Assembly: GCA_963082975.1 (NCBI GenBank)
Contig: OY720345.1
Coordinates: 58,138,528-58,202,527 of the forward strand
Source of the DNA: Labia minor
Lineage: Eukaryota; Arthropoda; Insecta; Dermaptera; Spongiphoridae
Direction: 5' to 3'
Length of the DNA: 64,000 bases
Shown here: one piece after another, positions 42,060 through 55,002 of the stretch
Layout: the number at the start of each line of letters is the position of its first letter
Numbering within the stretch: position 1 is the first letter of the stretch
Program-made: the position numbers and the translations under genes
Notes under the pieces: generated by a model
The model's database searches: none
Seen by the model: only the letters and a program-made list of their open reading frames with translations
What the model was told of the DNA's origin: nothing

Positions 42060-42858
42060 TCCTGACATTTCCTCTCTATATAATTTTTACAATTAAATTA
42101 CATTTACTATCACATATTTTCTCAATAAAAATCAAAATTAATTTTTCATTATCACATTCACAATTTCCCAATAAATATAATCTTATTTTAAATTCTTTAA
42201 ATAATGTCTTATATTATACATATTATACATTATATTATAATATTATATATTTTACAATTATAATATAATATAATTAAAATCTATTTAAAACAAGATTAAA
42301 AATGAAGAAATAAGTTTTTTCTAATATTTTTTTGAAATATTTTGTTAAACAAAAATTATTCATACACTATTTTTAAATTATCTCTTGATTTTTACAAAAT
42401 TACGATGAAACATACATATTGTTAGATAACTTTTCGATGTTGTAATACTTCTTCATTCGGGAGAAATTTTATTCCATTATCACTTATTGATAATAAATAA
42501 ATGACGCAATATTTCCAGGGTATATTATAAATAATTAAAAAATATTGTTTTTTATTTAATATGATTGTTGATAGATCATAATTCACTCCATTGATAAAAA
42601 TAAAATATATTATATAATTCATTAATTAATTATTTTATTAAATATAAACTTTTAACCTTGATCCTCACTTAATTTTTAATCATTAATTAATTAAAATAAA
42701 AATTTAAGGGAAAAGAGGATTGATCAGTTGTAAAATTTTATACCTATGAAATAATTATAATATTTTCATAATTGTTTTTTTTTTTTTAATTTCTTTCTTT
42801 ATTGTGATTGTTAATCAGAATTACTTTTTTAATTTAAAATGATATTTTTGTATTTAGC

Positions 42859-45539
42859 ATGGAAACACCACCTCGAGAGAATCAAAATAGAATGACAACA
42901 CGAAGTGCCTTAGCAGAGATTCCTGCCCGATTGAGTCTCCTTAATGTTAATGAAACAACGCCACTTCGTAAGTTTAACTAAAGTCAATTTTATTAATTTT
43001 TCTTCAATTTTAATCTCATTCTAGGAGAGTGTTTCTCAATGACTATAGTTTTTGATTTGTTTATTATTGATATCATATTCTCTTATGTGAATTTGTTCAT
43101 AAATTAATAATTTGTTATATTGTATATTGAATTGATTCGCATAGATAAAATCTACGCGTTGAATTATAATTTAAAAGTACTTTTTTAATTTTATTTATTA
43201 TTTAGTATCCTGGGAATTTGTATAAAAGTTTGATATAATTTTTAACATTGTGTTTTAATTATTCTTGCAAATTCAGGAACTCATCATTTAAACTATTCCA
43301 TTTTATATTCTTCCCCTCCCTCCATTTTTCTCTCCCATCTTTCTCACGTCCTTTCCTACATTGTCCATCCACCGCGTCCTTGGCCTTCCAATTTGGACCT
43401 TTCCCAATCGATCTCCTTACCAATATACGCTTCGCCATTCTTTTCTCTCCCATTCTATTCTACCTATTTTGAATTTATTCATCACATAATTTTCTTTTAT
43501 CTTTTTTTCTTGATCAACCTTTCTCAATCAACATAAAATAATTCTAAATATAATTAATAAAACTTTTGGTATATTCATAATAATAACTGGGTGACAAGGC
43601 CAAGGTTCATGCTTGTGGAGGCCGATTTGCTCACCATTAGGCCTTAACATGTAAAGTAATTATATACATAATAATATTATATTTTCTTTACAGAGACGAA
43701 TACTGGCATGTGGAATATAGATGTTGTTGCTTCCTATTTAACCCCTTCTCCGTCACCTGATGAGATGGTTATCCAACAACGAGGCAGACGAAAGATTCCT
43801 GTTCATTGGAGTCCAATCAATGATAGAAAATTAGGAGAAAGAACACCAGTAAAAAATTCTCCTACCAAAAGTACAATTGTTTTAAGAAGTACACCTAGAA
43901 AAAAATTACTTCTTACTGATCCTAGAGAACTTCAAAATTCTCCTGATAAGCGAAAGGTATAATTTTAATTATTATAAAAAGACTTATTTTAGTATCTAAA
44001 AAATATTACAAAAATACAGTTTAATTTTTATATAATAAAATATTCAATAATTAATCAATTTATTAACTATATTATCGTATGGTAAAGTTGTCAAATTTAT
44101 TATTAACAAAATTTGAACCAGATTTCAAAAAATGCCTATTAATCATTTATGAAATTATTAATTTATAAAAATGCAGCATTTATGGGCCAAAGAAAGATGA
44201 GGTCGCCGGGGAATGGCGGAGACTGCATAACGAGGAATTGCATGACCTCTGTGCATCTCCAGACATAGTTAGGGTTATAAAATCTAGGGCAGGGCACGTG
44301 GCTAGAATGGGAGAAGAAAGAAAAATATATTGGTAGAGAGATCAAGTGGGAAACGTTCGCTTGGAAGTCCAAGGACGCGGTGGGTGGACAATGTAGGAAG
44401 GGACCTGAGAGAGGGTGGGAGCTGGATGGTAATAGCTCAGGATAGGAAAACTTGGAGAAATGAGGTTGCTGCAGCAAAGTTTTTTAGAGTTTCCATAAAG
44501 CTACAGAGATAGATAGTTATTAATTTATAAAATATTGTCTTGTAAGTTTGTTAAATAATATTAGGCTACTACTATATTAAAGAATTGTAATAAAAATGTT
44601 GAAATTTTTAAAAATATACTCAATAAATTGTTCATAGTTCTATGTTAAACTTTATTAATAATATTTTTATTTTACAGTATTCGCCAAATGCAAAAAGAAG
44701 TAAAATAGAAAAACCATCTGCATCAACTGGACCATTAAATTCTGCTCTCCGTGGACTTTCTCAAGATCAATTAATACATTTGATTCAATCCATTGTTACA
44801 AAATTTCCAAATACGGAAAAGGTAATAATTGAAAATATACAAATATTAAATTTTAATGTTTGGAATTTGTTTAAATTATAGAAGAAAACATTTTAAATAC
44901 TTTATTTTATAAAAAAACTTATTTATTCAATTATTAGGACATCATTTCTTGGATGCCTGAACCCGATTTAAAACCACTCGAAGAGAAATTAAATTATCTA
45001 AAAAGAAATATTTACAAATCATTACCAAACACCCGCCTTACCTCTAAGACTGATTCACCAGCTTATAGTAGAGCTGCTACTCATTTGTTGGCATTTAAGG
45101 TGATTAACAATGTTAAAAAGAAAAATGATTTATTTAGAAAAGAATTAACTTAAAAAAAATTACAGAAATGCCTCATAGAGCAAGGTCGACAACTGATAGA
45201 TTCCCAACATTGGACTACCGTAATGGATTATATTTTCTTAGCTTGGAGTTATGTACGAGGTACTCCTCTTTGGGATAATCCACCACATAATGCTACACGT
45301 CGGCAGTGTTTTAAATCACTGACATCTCAATGTATGATAGCTTTAAAAAAAGGAAATTGGACTGTTGAAAATTTTGAAGAATTTCGAAATAAGTAAGTAA
45401 AATCTAAAAAATAAAATGAATTTTTGGTTTTGGAATTTTATAATGCAAACATCTCATTTTCAGACTTGAAGATTGTTCTACAGATAGTGAAGATATTCAT
45501 ACATGTTTAAAATATTTAGATTCAATTAATTCCGTTTAA
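42859..45539 (+). CDS. Cut8/Sts1-like nuclear proteasome tethering factor, six exons
   Basis: Exons by frame and GT/AG sites: 42859-42967, 43694-43956, 44678-44821, 44938-45099, 45166-45392, 45464-45539 (TAA). Phases agree and give 326 residues. The N-terminal third is low-complexity, basic and Ser/Pro-rich (RRKIPVHWSP, TPVKNSP, STPRKK), with several SP/TP sites typical of CDK targets. From about 140 there is a helical domain: LSQDQLIHLIQSIVTKFP, MPEPDLKPLEEKLNYLK, a Pro/Tyr patch (SPAYSRAATHLLAFK), then LWDNPPHNATRR and the helix FKSLTSQCMIALKKGNW. That order matches the Cut8 family as I know it: short helices, a PxP turn, AYxR, then W/FDNxxHN. Fission yeast Cut8 anchors proteasomes at the nucleus for mitotic cyclin and securin destruction. 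The assignment rests on remembered family pattern, without alignment. Introns 1 and 2 each carry a LINE fragment. A TATTTAG immediately before C-ATG suggests a leader intron. Confidence 0.72.
43280..43460 (-). pseudogene. non-LTR retrotransposon 3' coding fragment, copy 2
   Basis: Same LINE tail as at 28141 (MGEKRMAKRIL, then GGACGCGGTGG-type sequence), more decayed and frame-shifted. It lies in the first intron of the Cut8-like gene. Confidence 0.65.
44170..44515 (+). pseudogene. non-LTR retrotransposon 3' coding fragment, copy 3
   Basis: The longest of the three copies: EWRRLHNEELHDLC, then SPDIVRVIKSRAGHVARMGE, then, after frame changes, SPRTRWVDNVGRDL. The opening is typical of arthropod LINE reverse-transcriptase C-termini. 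It is in the second intron of the Cut8-like gene, in the host gene's orientation. Confidence 0.75.
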
Positions 45540-45549
45540 TTATTTTAAT

Positions 45550-45555
45550 AATAAA
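45550..45555 (+). terminator. poly(A) signal candidate of the Cut8-like gene
   Basis: AATAAA lies 10 nt after the stop codon. In DNA this AT-rich the hexamer is common, so this may not be the one used. Confidence 0.3.
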
Positions 45556-47239
45556 ACTAATATATGATTACATATATTTATTCCAATTAATATTAATCAA
45601 TAATCAAAAATACTTGTTGGACAATTTGTATTTTGATAGAAAACTTTTAATTTAATTGTTAAATTATGATTTGTTAATTTAATATAACATTAATAATTAA
45701 TTATTAACGTAATATATATTAAGCTTATTGTTTAGGCTTCTCCAAGAATATTATAAAATTTTTTGTTTATTAATTTAATATATTCTATTGAACACCAAAG
45801 TAAATGTGGAGAAATATTGAAGTTTTATTTTTAAAGAACAATTTTATATATATTAATGTAAAATTTCATTGTATTTTATTAAATAAAAAGAATAAATTAA
45901 TTTTGATAAGAATTATAAATTATTCCTAGTAATGTGTACCAAAAATATATTTTATTTATATTATTTTCATGAAAAACTATAATTGTTATAGATATCAGAG
46001 ATATAGATGGAATACATACATGAATCATAATCAAAATGGATGATCGTACATGGAAGATCAACTCGAAGTATAAATATTAAAAACGGATGAGGAAGGCAAA
46101 ATTTACATTTTTTAGATCCTCAATAAATAGATTATGACTGTCAGCCTATATTATAGTGATCTCAAGAGTAATTACAACAAGTTGACCATTCTAGCTATAA
46201 TAAAAACGTATTTTTTCTAAATTTGTAAAAATGTGATTTGTGAAAACACTTGCTCCTGCAAAATTGTTGAAAATTCTTCAGAACAAATAGTTTGAGAGGA
46301 ATACAGAAAATGTGTAATGAAATGGAGAATTCCAATATTATAGAAGTGGTGTAAAAAGGAGTGGGTAAGAAATACAAGAAAAGTGATCGAAAATCGATAA
46401 CTATAATTTTTTTTATTATAATATTTTAAGGACATTAAAGATGTTGGTAGAGATGAAATCTTGTTTTGAGAGAAGAATTGGAGAATAGGAAATGAAATTT
46501 GTGTGAACAAATAAAAGGTTTAATGTGTATGCCAATAATTCAAGAAAATTGGACGAACACTTGAAATATAGCCCGAGTGAGATGTCAGAATGGAAAAAAG
46601 AGAATATAAAGTGAGAAAGAGGAAGTAATAATAAATTTGTAAATAAATTGTAAATTTAGTCCTAAAATGGTAGAACGTAATTAAAACTAATCATATAATA
46701 ACTTGTAATAATTATATATATATATATGTATATATTTCTGAAAATGGTCACATGATTTTTATTCAATTGATGTATTATATGGCATAATTTGTATCTGTAA
46801 TTTTGCCAATAAATAAATATCTTAATCCCACTTCAGCAGGTTAATGATCATATCAACATTAGAAATCATTATGAACTGTTTACAAAGTAGTATTCCTACA
46901 CCAAGAATTCATTAATTAGTATAGTTAGTATTAATCCCTAAAACTTCACAATCGCAACTAATATTTAAATATTATATAATAATTATTTATCCATTTATAT
47001 GTAATCATAAATAAATAGTTTTGTTAATTTAATTGAGTTATAGGTAGGTATATATTAATTTCTTTATTAAGGTTCTTAAATGTAGTTTTAAAAGCAGTTA
47101 AATATTTTGAACTTTTCATCATGGTCTTATTTTCCATTCTCCTCCAAATAAATTCTTGATATCGATTGAACAAATTGAATTGCAGTACTGAATTATGGGT
47201 GTATTGATTAAGAACTCCACCTTTTCTAGATGTGATCGT
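45556..47239. other. non-coding sequence downstream of the Cut8-like gene
   Basis: Mostly AT-rich. The stretch 46000-46650 is somewhat more complex, but its open frames are short and unrecognised. Confidence 0.4.
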
Positions 47240-47460
47240 CACTTTTAAAAGAGTGTGTGATTGATTGAATCTGCTTTCATCTGAAGATTACGTGACCCCA
47301 CTCCTCGTCCTGATGCAATTAGCATCATCGCAAACGGTGCCACCGAAATGCAGATAAATAAGGGAAAGGGAACACAACGAAATAGTCGTCGAACAGAGAT
47401 TATCCGTATGCGAACGCCGTGTCTTGTTCTGTTGAATGGGGCTGAAATACACAAAATCTC
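47240..47460. other. unexplained low-AT island
   Basis: A stretch with balanced composition (CCACTCCTCGTCCTGATGC, GGGAAAGGGAACACAACG, CGTCGAACAGAG). An open minus frame of 69 codons has no recognised similarity. It could be a regulatory element or an exon of an unseen gene. Confidence 0.3.
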
Positions 47461-47535
47461 AACCTCTTTCTCTTCTTTGTTCTAACATTATCCATCCATT
47501 CAACCCAAAATACCAACATTAATCTTGGTTTAGAT

Positions 47536-48152
47536 CAGTGATTCCAAAAGTGGTCTATATCGACCCCAGGGGTCTACGTCAGCGAAAAAAAAATTTGGGA
47601 GTCCATGAAATGAAAATGGTGGTCCACGTTAGTGGATCTCAACATACACTGATAGTACGTATTTACTTAAATTATACTATCTTATAATATAAAGACATAT
47701 GTATACATTATTTATAAAAGTACCTATGAAGTAAAAAATTTATTACCTATGGTATGTTTGTAAAATTGTGTAAGTTGTAGGAGGTAGGCATTCGATTTGT
47801 GGTCGCATTACATTTTGAACTTGTAAAAACCTGCACATAATGATATACCAGTATCATCATATTACAAGCATACCCGCAGTAAAAATTCTTGTTAATTTTT
47901 GTCTCAAAGCTTCGCGAACTTGCACCGCCTTGTTCAATTCGTCACTATAAATACGAATATGAGCCAAATTATCCGTTTCCTAAATCTTGAAAAAGAAAGT
48001 GCTAAGAAAATGTTTTTTCTTTAAGTTTTTAACACTAAACTTCACTAGAGTTATAAATTTACAAAAACTCAATATCAGGAAAGTAAGGGGTCTACCTAAA
48101 ACCGAAAAACATGGCAAGGGGTCTAAGACACAAAAAAGTTTGGGAACCTCTG
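47536..48152. mobile_element. 617-bp hAT element, longer member of the 3599/33276 family
   Basis: The ends are CAGTGATTCCAAAAGTGG and AGTTTGGGAACCTCTG. The duplication is GTTTAGAT/GTCTAGAT, 7 of 8. It shares GGTCTATATCGACCCC and CTACCTAAAACCGAAAAACA with the short copies and keeps about 400 bp of extra interior. Confidence 0.8.
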
Positions 48153-48393
48153 GTCTAGATTAAGACCCAGAATCCTAAAAATTTCCTTTTCAAAATTCTA
48201 AGAGAATGGCACCAAAATGTTGAGACTCAAATCTAACAAAAACACATGAAACACCGGAAATAATTTTGCATAATAAAAACTTTCACGGAAGTCTATATAT
48301 ATATATATATATAATTAGTCCAACTAATTTATTTTACCTGTAATATTCTTAAATCAATATATTTTTAAATAGTAGAGAATAAGTTTATAAAGT

Positions 48394-48430
48394 ATTGAGC
48401 GGCGGTTCGGTAAATCAGGTATTATATTTA
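48394..48430. repeat. GC-rich hairpin repeat, copy 2
   Basis: TTGAGCGGCGGTTCGGTA followed by AATCAGGTA matches the complement of the copy at 18345 with a few substitutions. Confidence 0.5.
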
Positions 48431-49689
48431 TATATTTTAGTATTATATCTATATCTATATCTATCTAGATATATCTCACCTCATATAGATCCACCCTTTA
48501 TATCTAAATCTATATTTATATAGGGTGTGAGAGAGAAGGATTTTTTAGAGTTCCAAACATATTTAACTAGTTATTTGAACATTCAATAAATATAGGTTTA
48601 TATATATTTGTATATAATATTAATACATATATTATTCAAACTCCCAGGAGTAATTAAAATATCATGTTTAATATTACATTTTTGATATTACATTAAATTC
48701 AGTGCCCTTTCCCTTTTGGTCTTATGATCTAACGGAATTTGATTAGTGAACAAGCTTTTCATAATATTATTAACTTTGTGAATTATTTCCGCTATATATT
48801 TTATTAACAAGAGCTCTATTAAATTTATTATCAATTATCAAAAACATTACATCAAACAAGCAACAAACTCTTTTCTTCATATAAGGATTTATAATAATAA
48901 AATATTTCGTTTAATTGTAAAAATAATGTAAGAATAATATTTTATTTGAAATAAAAAATAAAGATAATGATTTGTGTGAAGAATAACAAAATATGGATAA
49001 TTTATTTATTGTGAAGTAGTTATTTTTAAATTAATAATTTATAATTAAGTAAATATAAAGACTTTGAATTATACCAGGACCCTATTAGCCTAGATTAAAG
49101 GTTATTGTCGTTATTTGCCTTACCAAAACATATGTATAAAATTTAAATATTTTAGATAATTGCTAAGACAGGTTAAAATAGACTTAAATCCCTCAATGGC
49201 CTTTGCATAAATATAATTCTGAATTTAAAATTATTTTAATTTTAATTCTTAGAAATATACCAAATAAAATACTCTTGATATATATTGATGATTTATATTA
49301 TCCATAAAATTTTAAAACCATTATAATATCGTACAATAAAAGAGTATACCCATACATATATAATTATGAAATATACAATTAGAAGTATTTAAAATTTATA
49401 ATTAAGAAAATAGTTTTTTTAAAATAATTTTAAATATAAATTATTTAAAGAATGCTTAACCGAATTTTGAACTGTCACTTTGTTCAACAGCAGAATCCAT
49501 AGAATAAATAAAAGAAAATTATTTTATTATATTATGCAATGTACTCAAAAATATCCAAGTGAAAAAAGGTCTTCTTCCCTCCTAAAAAACTCTTGAAAAT
49601 GTCACCAAAATAGGCAACGAAACGCCGAGACTCAATTCTTACAATAAAAAGTGTAAATAACCAGGTAATAACTTTTCATGATAATAGGG

Positions 49690-49975
49690 TGAGGCAAAAA
49701 TATCTGACAGTTTTGAAAGTATAATAATATGTATATTTTTCAAAAAAAAGATAACTGTAATATTTAATTTTATATGATTTGCCAATTAGAATTATTTACA
49801 AAAAAATCGTAACGAAGATCATTTAAGTGTGAAAAAAACATCTCCCCATCCATTAATGCATCGTTGTAATCAAGGACTGAAGTTGTTCATCAAGTCCTGT
49901 AACATGTTTCTTGGTATTGCCCCTATTTTACGAACAATAGCTGACTTAGATCATCCAAATTAGGGAAGGAGGAGG
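49690..49975 (-). pseudogene. possible Tc1-like transposon fragment
   Basis: GGTGAGGCAAAAATATCTGA resembles a Tc1/mariner terminus. The complement of 49855-49960 reads in pieces like a transposase C-terminus but has several stops. Weak evidence. Confidence 0.3.
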
Positions 49976-50177
49976 GGGTAGTTATCAAAAAAACTTTGGA
50001 TATAAGTAATTAGTAGACCTAAATTACCTTTAGTAGAATTATTTTTTTTTTTTTTGATACAATTAACATTTTATTTAACTTTCAAAACCGTCGATATTTT
50101 TGCCTTATTCTATAATAAATTTAAAAATATAGATTTCAAGATATATATATATTACAGTATAGTTTTATCTTTAAATA

Positions 50178-50655
50178 CTAGGTTGTTCAATAAGTTAGCG
50201 GAGCGGCATCTATTCGTCAATATCATCGGAAAAATACAAGATATGATATTGGAAGACCGTCGATTGACTAAAAGAGGCATTTCATTGGGCACAGTGAGCA
50301 ATATTTTGAGTGTTAATTTAGGTTTCAAAAAACTAAGTGCAAAATGGGTGCCGCAAAAAGTACGAATTGTTACAACATCCAGGCTATTCGCCAGATTTAG
50401 CTCCCTCCGACTTCTGACTCTTCCCACACCTAAAACTATATCTCTTTCTTCAAACGAAGAGATAATAGCTGCTGTGGAGGGATATTTTGCAGAGCTGCCG
50501 GAAAACCACATTACTCAAGGGATCCATAAATTAGAAGACCGTTGGAATAAGTGTATTGAAGTTGAGGGAAACTACGCTGAAAAATAAAGTCATTTTTACA
50601 AATAAAAATTGTTTTTGTCATTTCAGTTGCGCGATCTTATTGAAAAAACTTATAT
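50178..50655 (+). pseudogene. mariner transposase remnant (both ends, middle deleted)
   Basis: It begins CTAGGTTGTTCAATAAGTTA, typical of mariner left ends. The coding part has the N-terminal helix-turn-helix region (TKRGISLGTVSNIL) joined to the C-terminal part (EEIIAAVEGYFAELPENH, then the EDRW region). The catalytic middle is deleted. The PDLAPSDF motif is in another frame from what follows and is followed by a stop, so there is also a frameshift. The right terminus is eroded. Confidence 0.82.
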
Positions 50656-51590
50656 GTATATACTCTTACAATAATCAACTGTTGTTATAATTTATAAATT
50701 TAAAAGTTTTTATAATAATAATGTTTTATTTTAAAGTGATTTTCAGCAATGTATAAAATAATTAAAACAGAAAAAGAAAGTTAGGTTTCCCAGAGGTAAA
50801 TTTACCATTGAAAGATAGTCCACTATAATCCTATCATTGCTGTTTAAGATTAAATACCTTTTTGTTTGGTTATATTAAAATTTACTTATACTATGTCCCT
50901 TCTATCCATATAAATTCTTCATTTACTAAAAAATGATAATGAATTATCATTATTTCAGTAAATCTTTTATGATAATTCTGGTTTCAATACTATTTTTGTA
51001 TTTTAATATAAAATATAATACGAATTTAATATACATTATTTATTTTTATCATAATAGACTTTATTTGTTAATGATAAAAAGAGTCAATGAGAAATTAATT
51101 TAGATAATTGGTGGGTGCGGTCTTTTCACAGTTCATTAATAAATATTAATAACATATATATATATATATATATTATTTTTTTACATATTATTGTTTTGAA
51201 ATATAATATTTTCATTTTAAAAAGAAAAATATGAAATGAAATATGAAAATGAAAAATAATTATTGAACAGAATTTTTAAGTGAAACAATGATAATCAATA
51301 AAAAATAAAATTAGATGAACAATTCAGATTTTTAATTTTATAATATTTATTATAATAATAATAGAACATTAAACGGGATATTTAAAAAAAAGGATCTGGG
51401 AGTATTTGGATGTCTAAAGAACTGAAATGATAATTATGAAAATCTCTAAAATAGAAAAATAAATTTTATTTTATTTTTTTATTTATTGATTACTATCATT
51501 TTAATTAGAACTGATTTTGATTAATGTTTACGATTTGTCATTTGATAATACAGTTGTTCCCAAACTTTTGTGACTTGAGGAGTTCTTTTT

Positions 51591-52150
51591 AATATCTCGC
51601 ATGAGATAGAATTGCGATCGTGAACATTTTTATAAGTTTTGAAGGTCCCTGAATCATTTTCACTAAAGTTGAGAAAGATGTCTCTGTCTGTGTGTGTGTG
51701 TGTGTGTGTATGTAGACAAGATTACTCAAAAACGGTATGAGCTAGAATCATGAAATTTGGTACACGGGCAATATTCAAAATTCTTAGTTTTCTATCAACT
51801 TTTGAAAAATGTAGCTCAACCGGAAGAGGGTCATAACCTACCGTTTCATTTTTTTTCCTCTAAACTGACCGTAAAAATAAAGAGATATGTTTGATAATTT
51901 TTCACATGATTAAAAATTGTATAAAACTGCTATATATAGAATTTCAACTTGATTGAATCGCTGAAAGTACCGGAATTAATTTTTTAACACGACTGCAAAT
52001 AATGAGTCACCACGTGACGTGGTTCCATCCCCAAAAAGAGCCAAACACGCACCTATTTATTAATTTTTAATTTAATTTAAATATATATAATATATATGTT
52101 AGTTAATCGAATTCAAATTTGCGAGATAGTCGAGTGGAGACACTGCAGAT
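51591..52150 (-). mobile_element. terminal-hairpin MITE family 1, copy 6
   Basis: Reverse copy, from ATATCTCGCATGAGATAGA to GCGAGATAGTCGAGTGGAGA followed by CACTGCAG. It carries a (TG)n run at about 51688-51710. Confidence 0.82.
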
Positions 52151-52277
52151 TTTTTTATTTTAATAATAAAAAAAATTCAATAAAATAGAATATCAAACAT
52201 TTGTGGAAGTTATGTAGTTAATATGAATTGGTTGAAGTGAGGTCAGGACAGCAGTAAATGGTGCATTGAAGAATACG

Positions 52278-52290
52278 GTTGCTTAGCAAC
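52278..52290. promoter_or_regulatory. X-box-like palindrome (RFX site)
   Basis: GTTGCTTAGCAAC is a perfect palindrome around its centre and fits the GTNRCC/RGYAAC-type X-box bound by RFX factors. It is followed by a GC-rich inverted repeat (CAGGCGCC...GGCGCCTGG, 52297-52329). No adjacent gene was identified. Confidence 0.35.
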
Positions 52291-53079
52291 AACGCGAAGG
52301 CGCAGCCAGGCGCCTTCTTGGCGCCTGGTAGCCAGCAACCGCAGCCTCTTTTCTCATTTCTATTTGTAAACACAATAACAATCAATATTGATTCAGTTCT
52401 TTAGCAAAATATATTATTGTCAGAAATAAAGCCAATAAAATAAATAAAATATATTTATATATGTAAGAATATGCAATATTTATTATTATGATTAATGATA
52501 AATTATTATATCGTAGAAGTACTGTTTTTGAAAATTATTATATTTATAAATATCTTTTTTAAAAGTTGTACTTTATATAAGAAAAATATTTATAATATTA
52601 TATAATAATGAATAAAGACAGCAAATATTCCAAAATTATTTGTTTTTCCTTTATTAAATTAACATTAATCGGATCAGGTATGTAAATTATATATATAAAT
52701 TATTATGAAATTTGATTCAGAAAATATTTAAAGAAAATATAAATAATAAATTTCCTCTTAAGACAATTTTTCAAAGTATGGGTCACAACAACAAATTATT
52801 CAAATTATAATTTTGAATAATTTATATATTTAAAGTTATATTTTAAATTATATTATTATTATCATTATTAAATTATATTATTTATATATAAAGTTATATT
52901 TGATTCCTTTATATATTTTAAAGTAAGATAATGAATGAATGACTAAAAAAAAAAAATAAGATTCCACAAAATTTTCTAAATTTTATGAAGTTACTATTCT
53001 AAAATGTTTAATAAATCAAGATTTACTAAAATATATATGCAAATTTAAGGTAATTAGATTAGAGTAGTCTAGTTGGAGG

Positions 53080-54920
53080 AATTATTATTATTATTAATTT
53101 TAAAAAAATGGATATTTATATAAATTTTTCTTTAATTAGTATTCTTTATATTTAAAAATAAATTAATAAATTTTATATATTTAATATTTAATAATTTTTT
53201 CTTATCATTAAGAATAACTAGAAATTCATTAATCGATGATAATAAGAAAACATTATTTATTAGAATTTATTTTTATTTATTTATTATTTTCTTAAAATAA
53301 AAATAAAAAAAATTTTCGGATAGATATATTTTTACCCAGGGCCGTTCTTAGGGTAGAGGCTGCCCGAGTGCGAGAATAATTTTGCAGCCCCTTCCCTAAC
53401 CCAATCCCTTTCCCCAAAGTTGTTAAAAATTTACAAATAAAAAATATAGAGTAAAGTAAATTCAAGTTAATTTAGTTTTTTAAAAAATTGGAAAAAATCG
53501 AAAGTATTTAAGATCCTTATCGCAAAATCATTCTACCTTTTTTTTAGACCATATTGAAAAAAATTAAAAGAACATAAAATGAATAAATACTATTATCGCG
53601 CCGCTCCTCTAGGCTTCCCGGCCGGATTCCCCGCACCCCCTGTACCCCCGGGACTGAAGGGCCCTGTTTTTACCACAAATAAATTCCAAATTTTTGAATA
53701 ATCATTTTATTTTTTTGGTATATAATTTAATATTTAAAATTATAACACTTTTATATATACAAGATAGTTATACAAAAATAAATTAATATATTTTATATAT
53801 TTATAATATTTATATAATTTCATAATTTTTCTTATCATTAAGAATAACTGGAAATTCTTTAATAATAGATGATAATAAGAAAACATTATTTATTAGAATT
53901 TATTTTTATCTATTTATTTTTTCCTTAAAATAAAAATAAAATTAGCTGGAGTGTCTCCACTCGACTATCTCGCAATTTGAATTGGATTAAATAACATAAT
54001 ATATTATATTTAAATTAAATTTAATTAATTATAAATTGTAAATAATAAATATTAAACCAGCGCATGTTTGGCTTTTTGTTGATGGCACCACTACACGTGT
54101 TGGCGCGTGAGATTTGCAGTGTTAAGTGAACATGTTAAAAAATTAATTCTGGTAATTTCAGCGAATCAATCAAGCTGAAATTCTATATATATCAGTTTTA
54201 TACAATTATTAATCATGTGAAAAACTATTAAACATATATCTTTATTTTTACGGTCACTTTAGAGGAAAAAAATCAAAACGTTGTAAGTAATGACCCTCTT
54301 CCGGTTGAGCTACATTTCTTAAAAGTTGATAGAAAACTACGAATTTTGAATAATGCTCATGTACCAAATTTCATAATTCTAGCTCAAACCGTTTTTGCGT
54401 AATCTTGGTTACATACATACATACACACACACACACATACACACATACACACATACACACACAGACAGACATTTTTCTCAACCTTAGTGAAAATGATTCA
54501 GGAACCTTCAAAACGGATAAAAACATCAATTTTTAGGATAGATATAGAATTTTTACCACAAATAAATTCCAAATTTTTTAATAATTGGTATAAAATTTAA
54601 TATCTAAAATTATAACACTTTTATACAAGAAAGTTATACAAAAATAAATTAATATATTTTATATATTTATGATATTTAATTATGTGGAATGATTATTATT
54701 ATTAATTTAAAAAAAAATGGATATTTATATAAATTTTTCTTTAATATTAAATTACTATTCTTTTTATTTAAAAATAAAAATTAATAAATTTTATTTATTT
54801 AATATTTCATAATTTTTCTTATCATTAAGAATAACTGGAACTTCATTAATAGATGATAATAAGAAAACATTTATTAGAATTTATTTTTTTTTTATTTTTA
54901 TTTTATTTTATTTCTTATTT
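53080..54920 (+). repeat. local AT-rich duplication, three partial units
   Basis: Units at about 53080-53330, 53660-53940 and 54540-54920 share CTTATCATTAAGAATAACT, GATGATAATAAGAAAACA and, in two of them, ACCACAAATAAATTCCAAAT. The MITE at 53941-54529 lies between the second and third. About 53340-53660 is unrelated and contains GC-rich text (GGCTTCCCGGCCGG). Confidence 0.7.
53941..54529 (+). mobile_element. terminal-hairpin MITE family 1, copy 7, 3' truncated
   Basis: The left end is intact (GCTGGAGTGTCTCCACTCGA). The right side stops at GATAAAAACATCAA without the terminal hairpin. It is inserted in one unit of a local AT-rich duplication (53080-54920). Confidence 0.82.
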
Positions 54921-55002
54921 TGTGTTGGTCGATGAATTATTCTATGAATAAAGTGATAATTTTATACTTCTTAAATTTTTCTTTAATATTAGTTGCTAGT
55001 AG

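Noticed and set aside
50054-50587. 177-codon open frame as an intact gene
   Set aside because: The real similarity starts near 50230. It is a mariner transposase with a large internal deletion and a frameshift.
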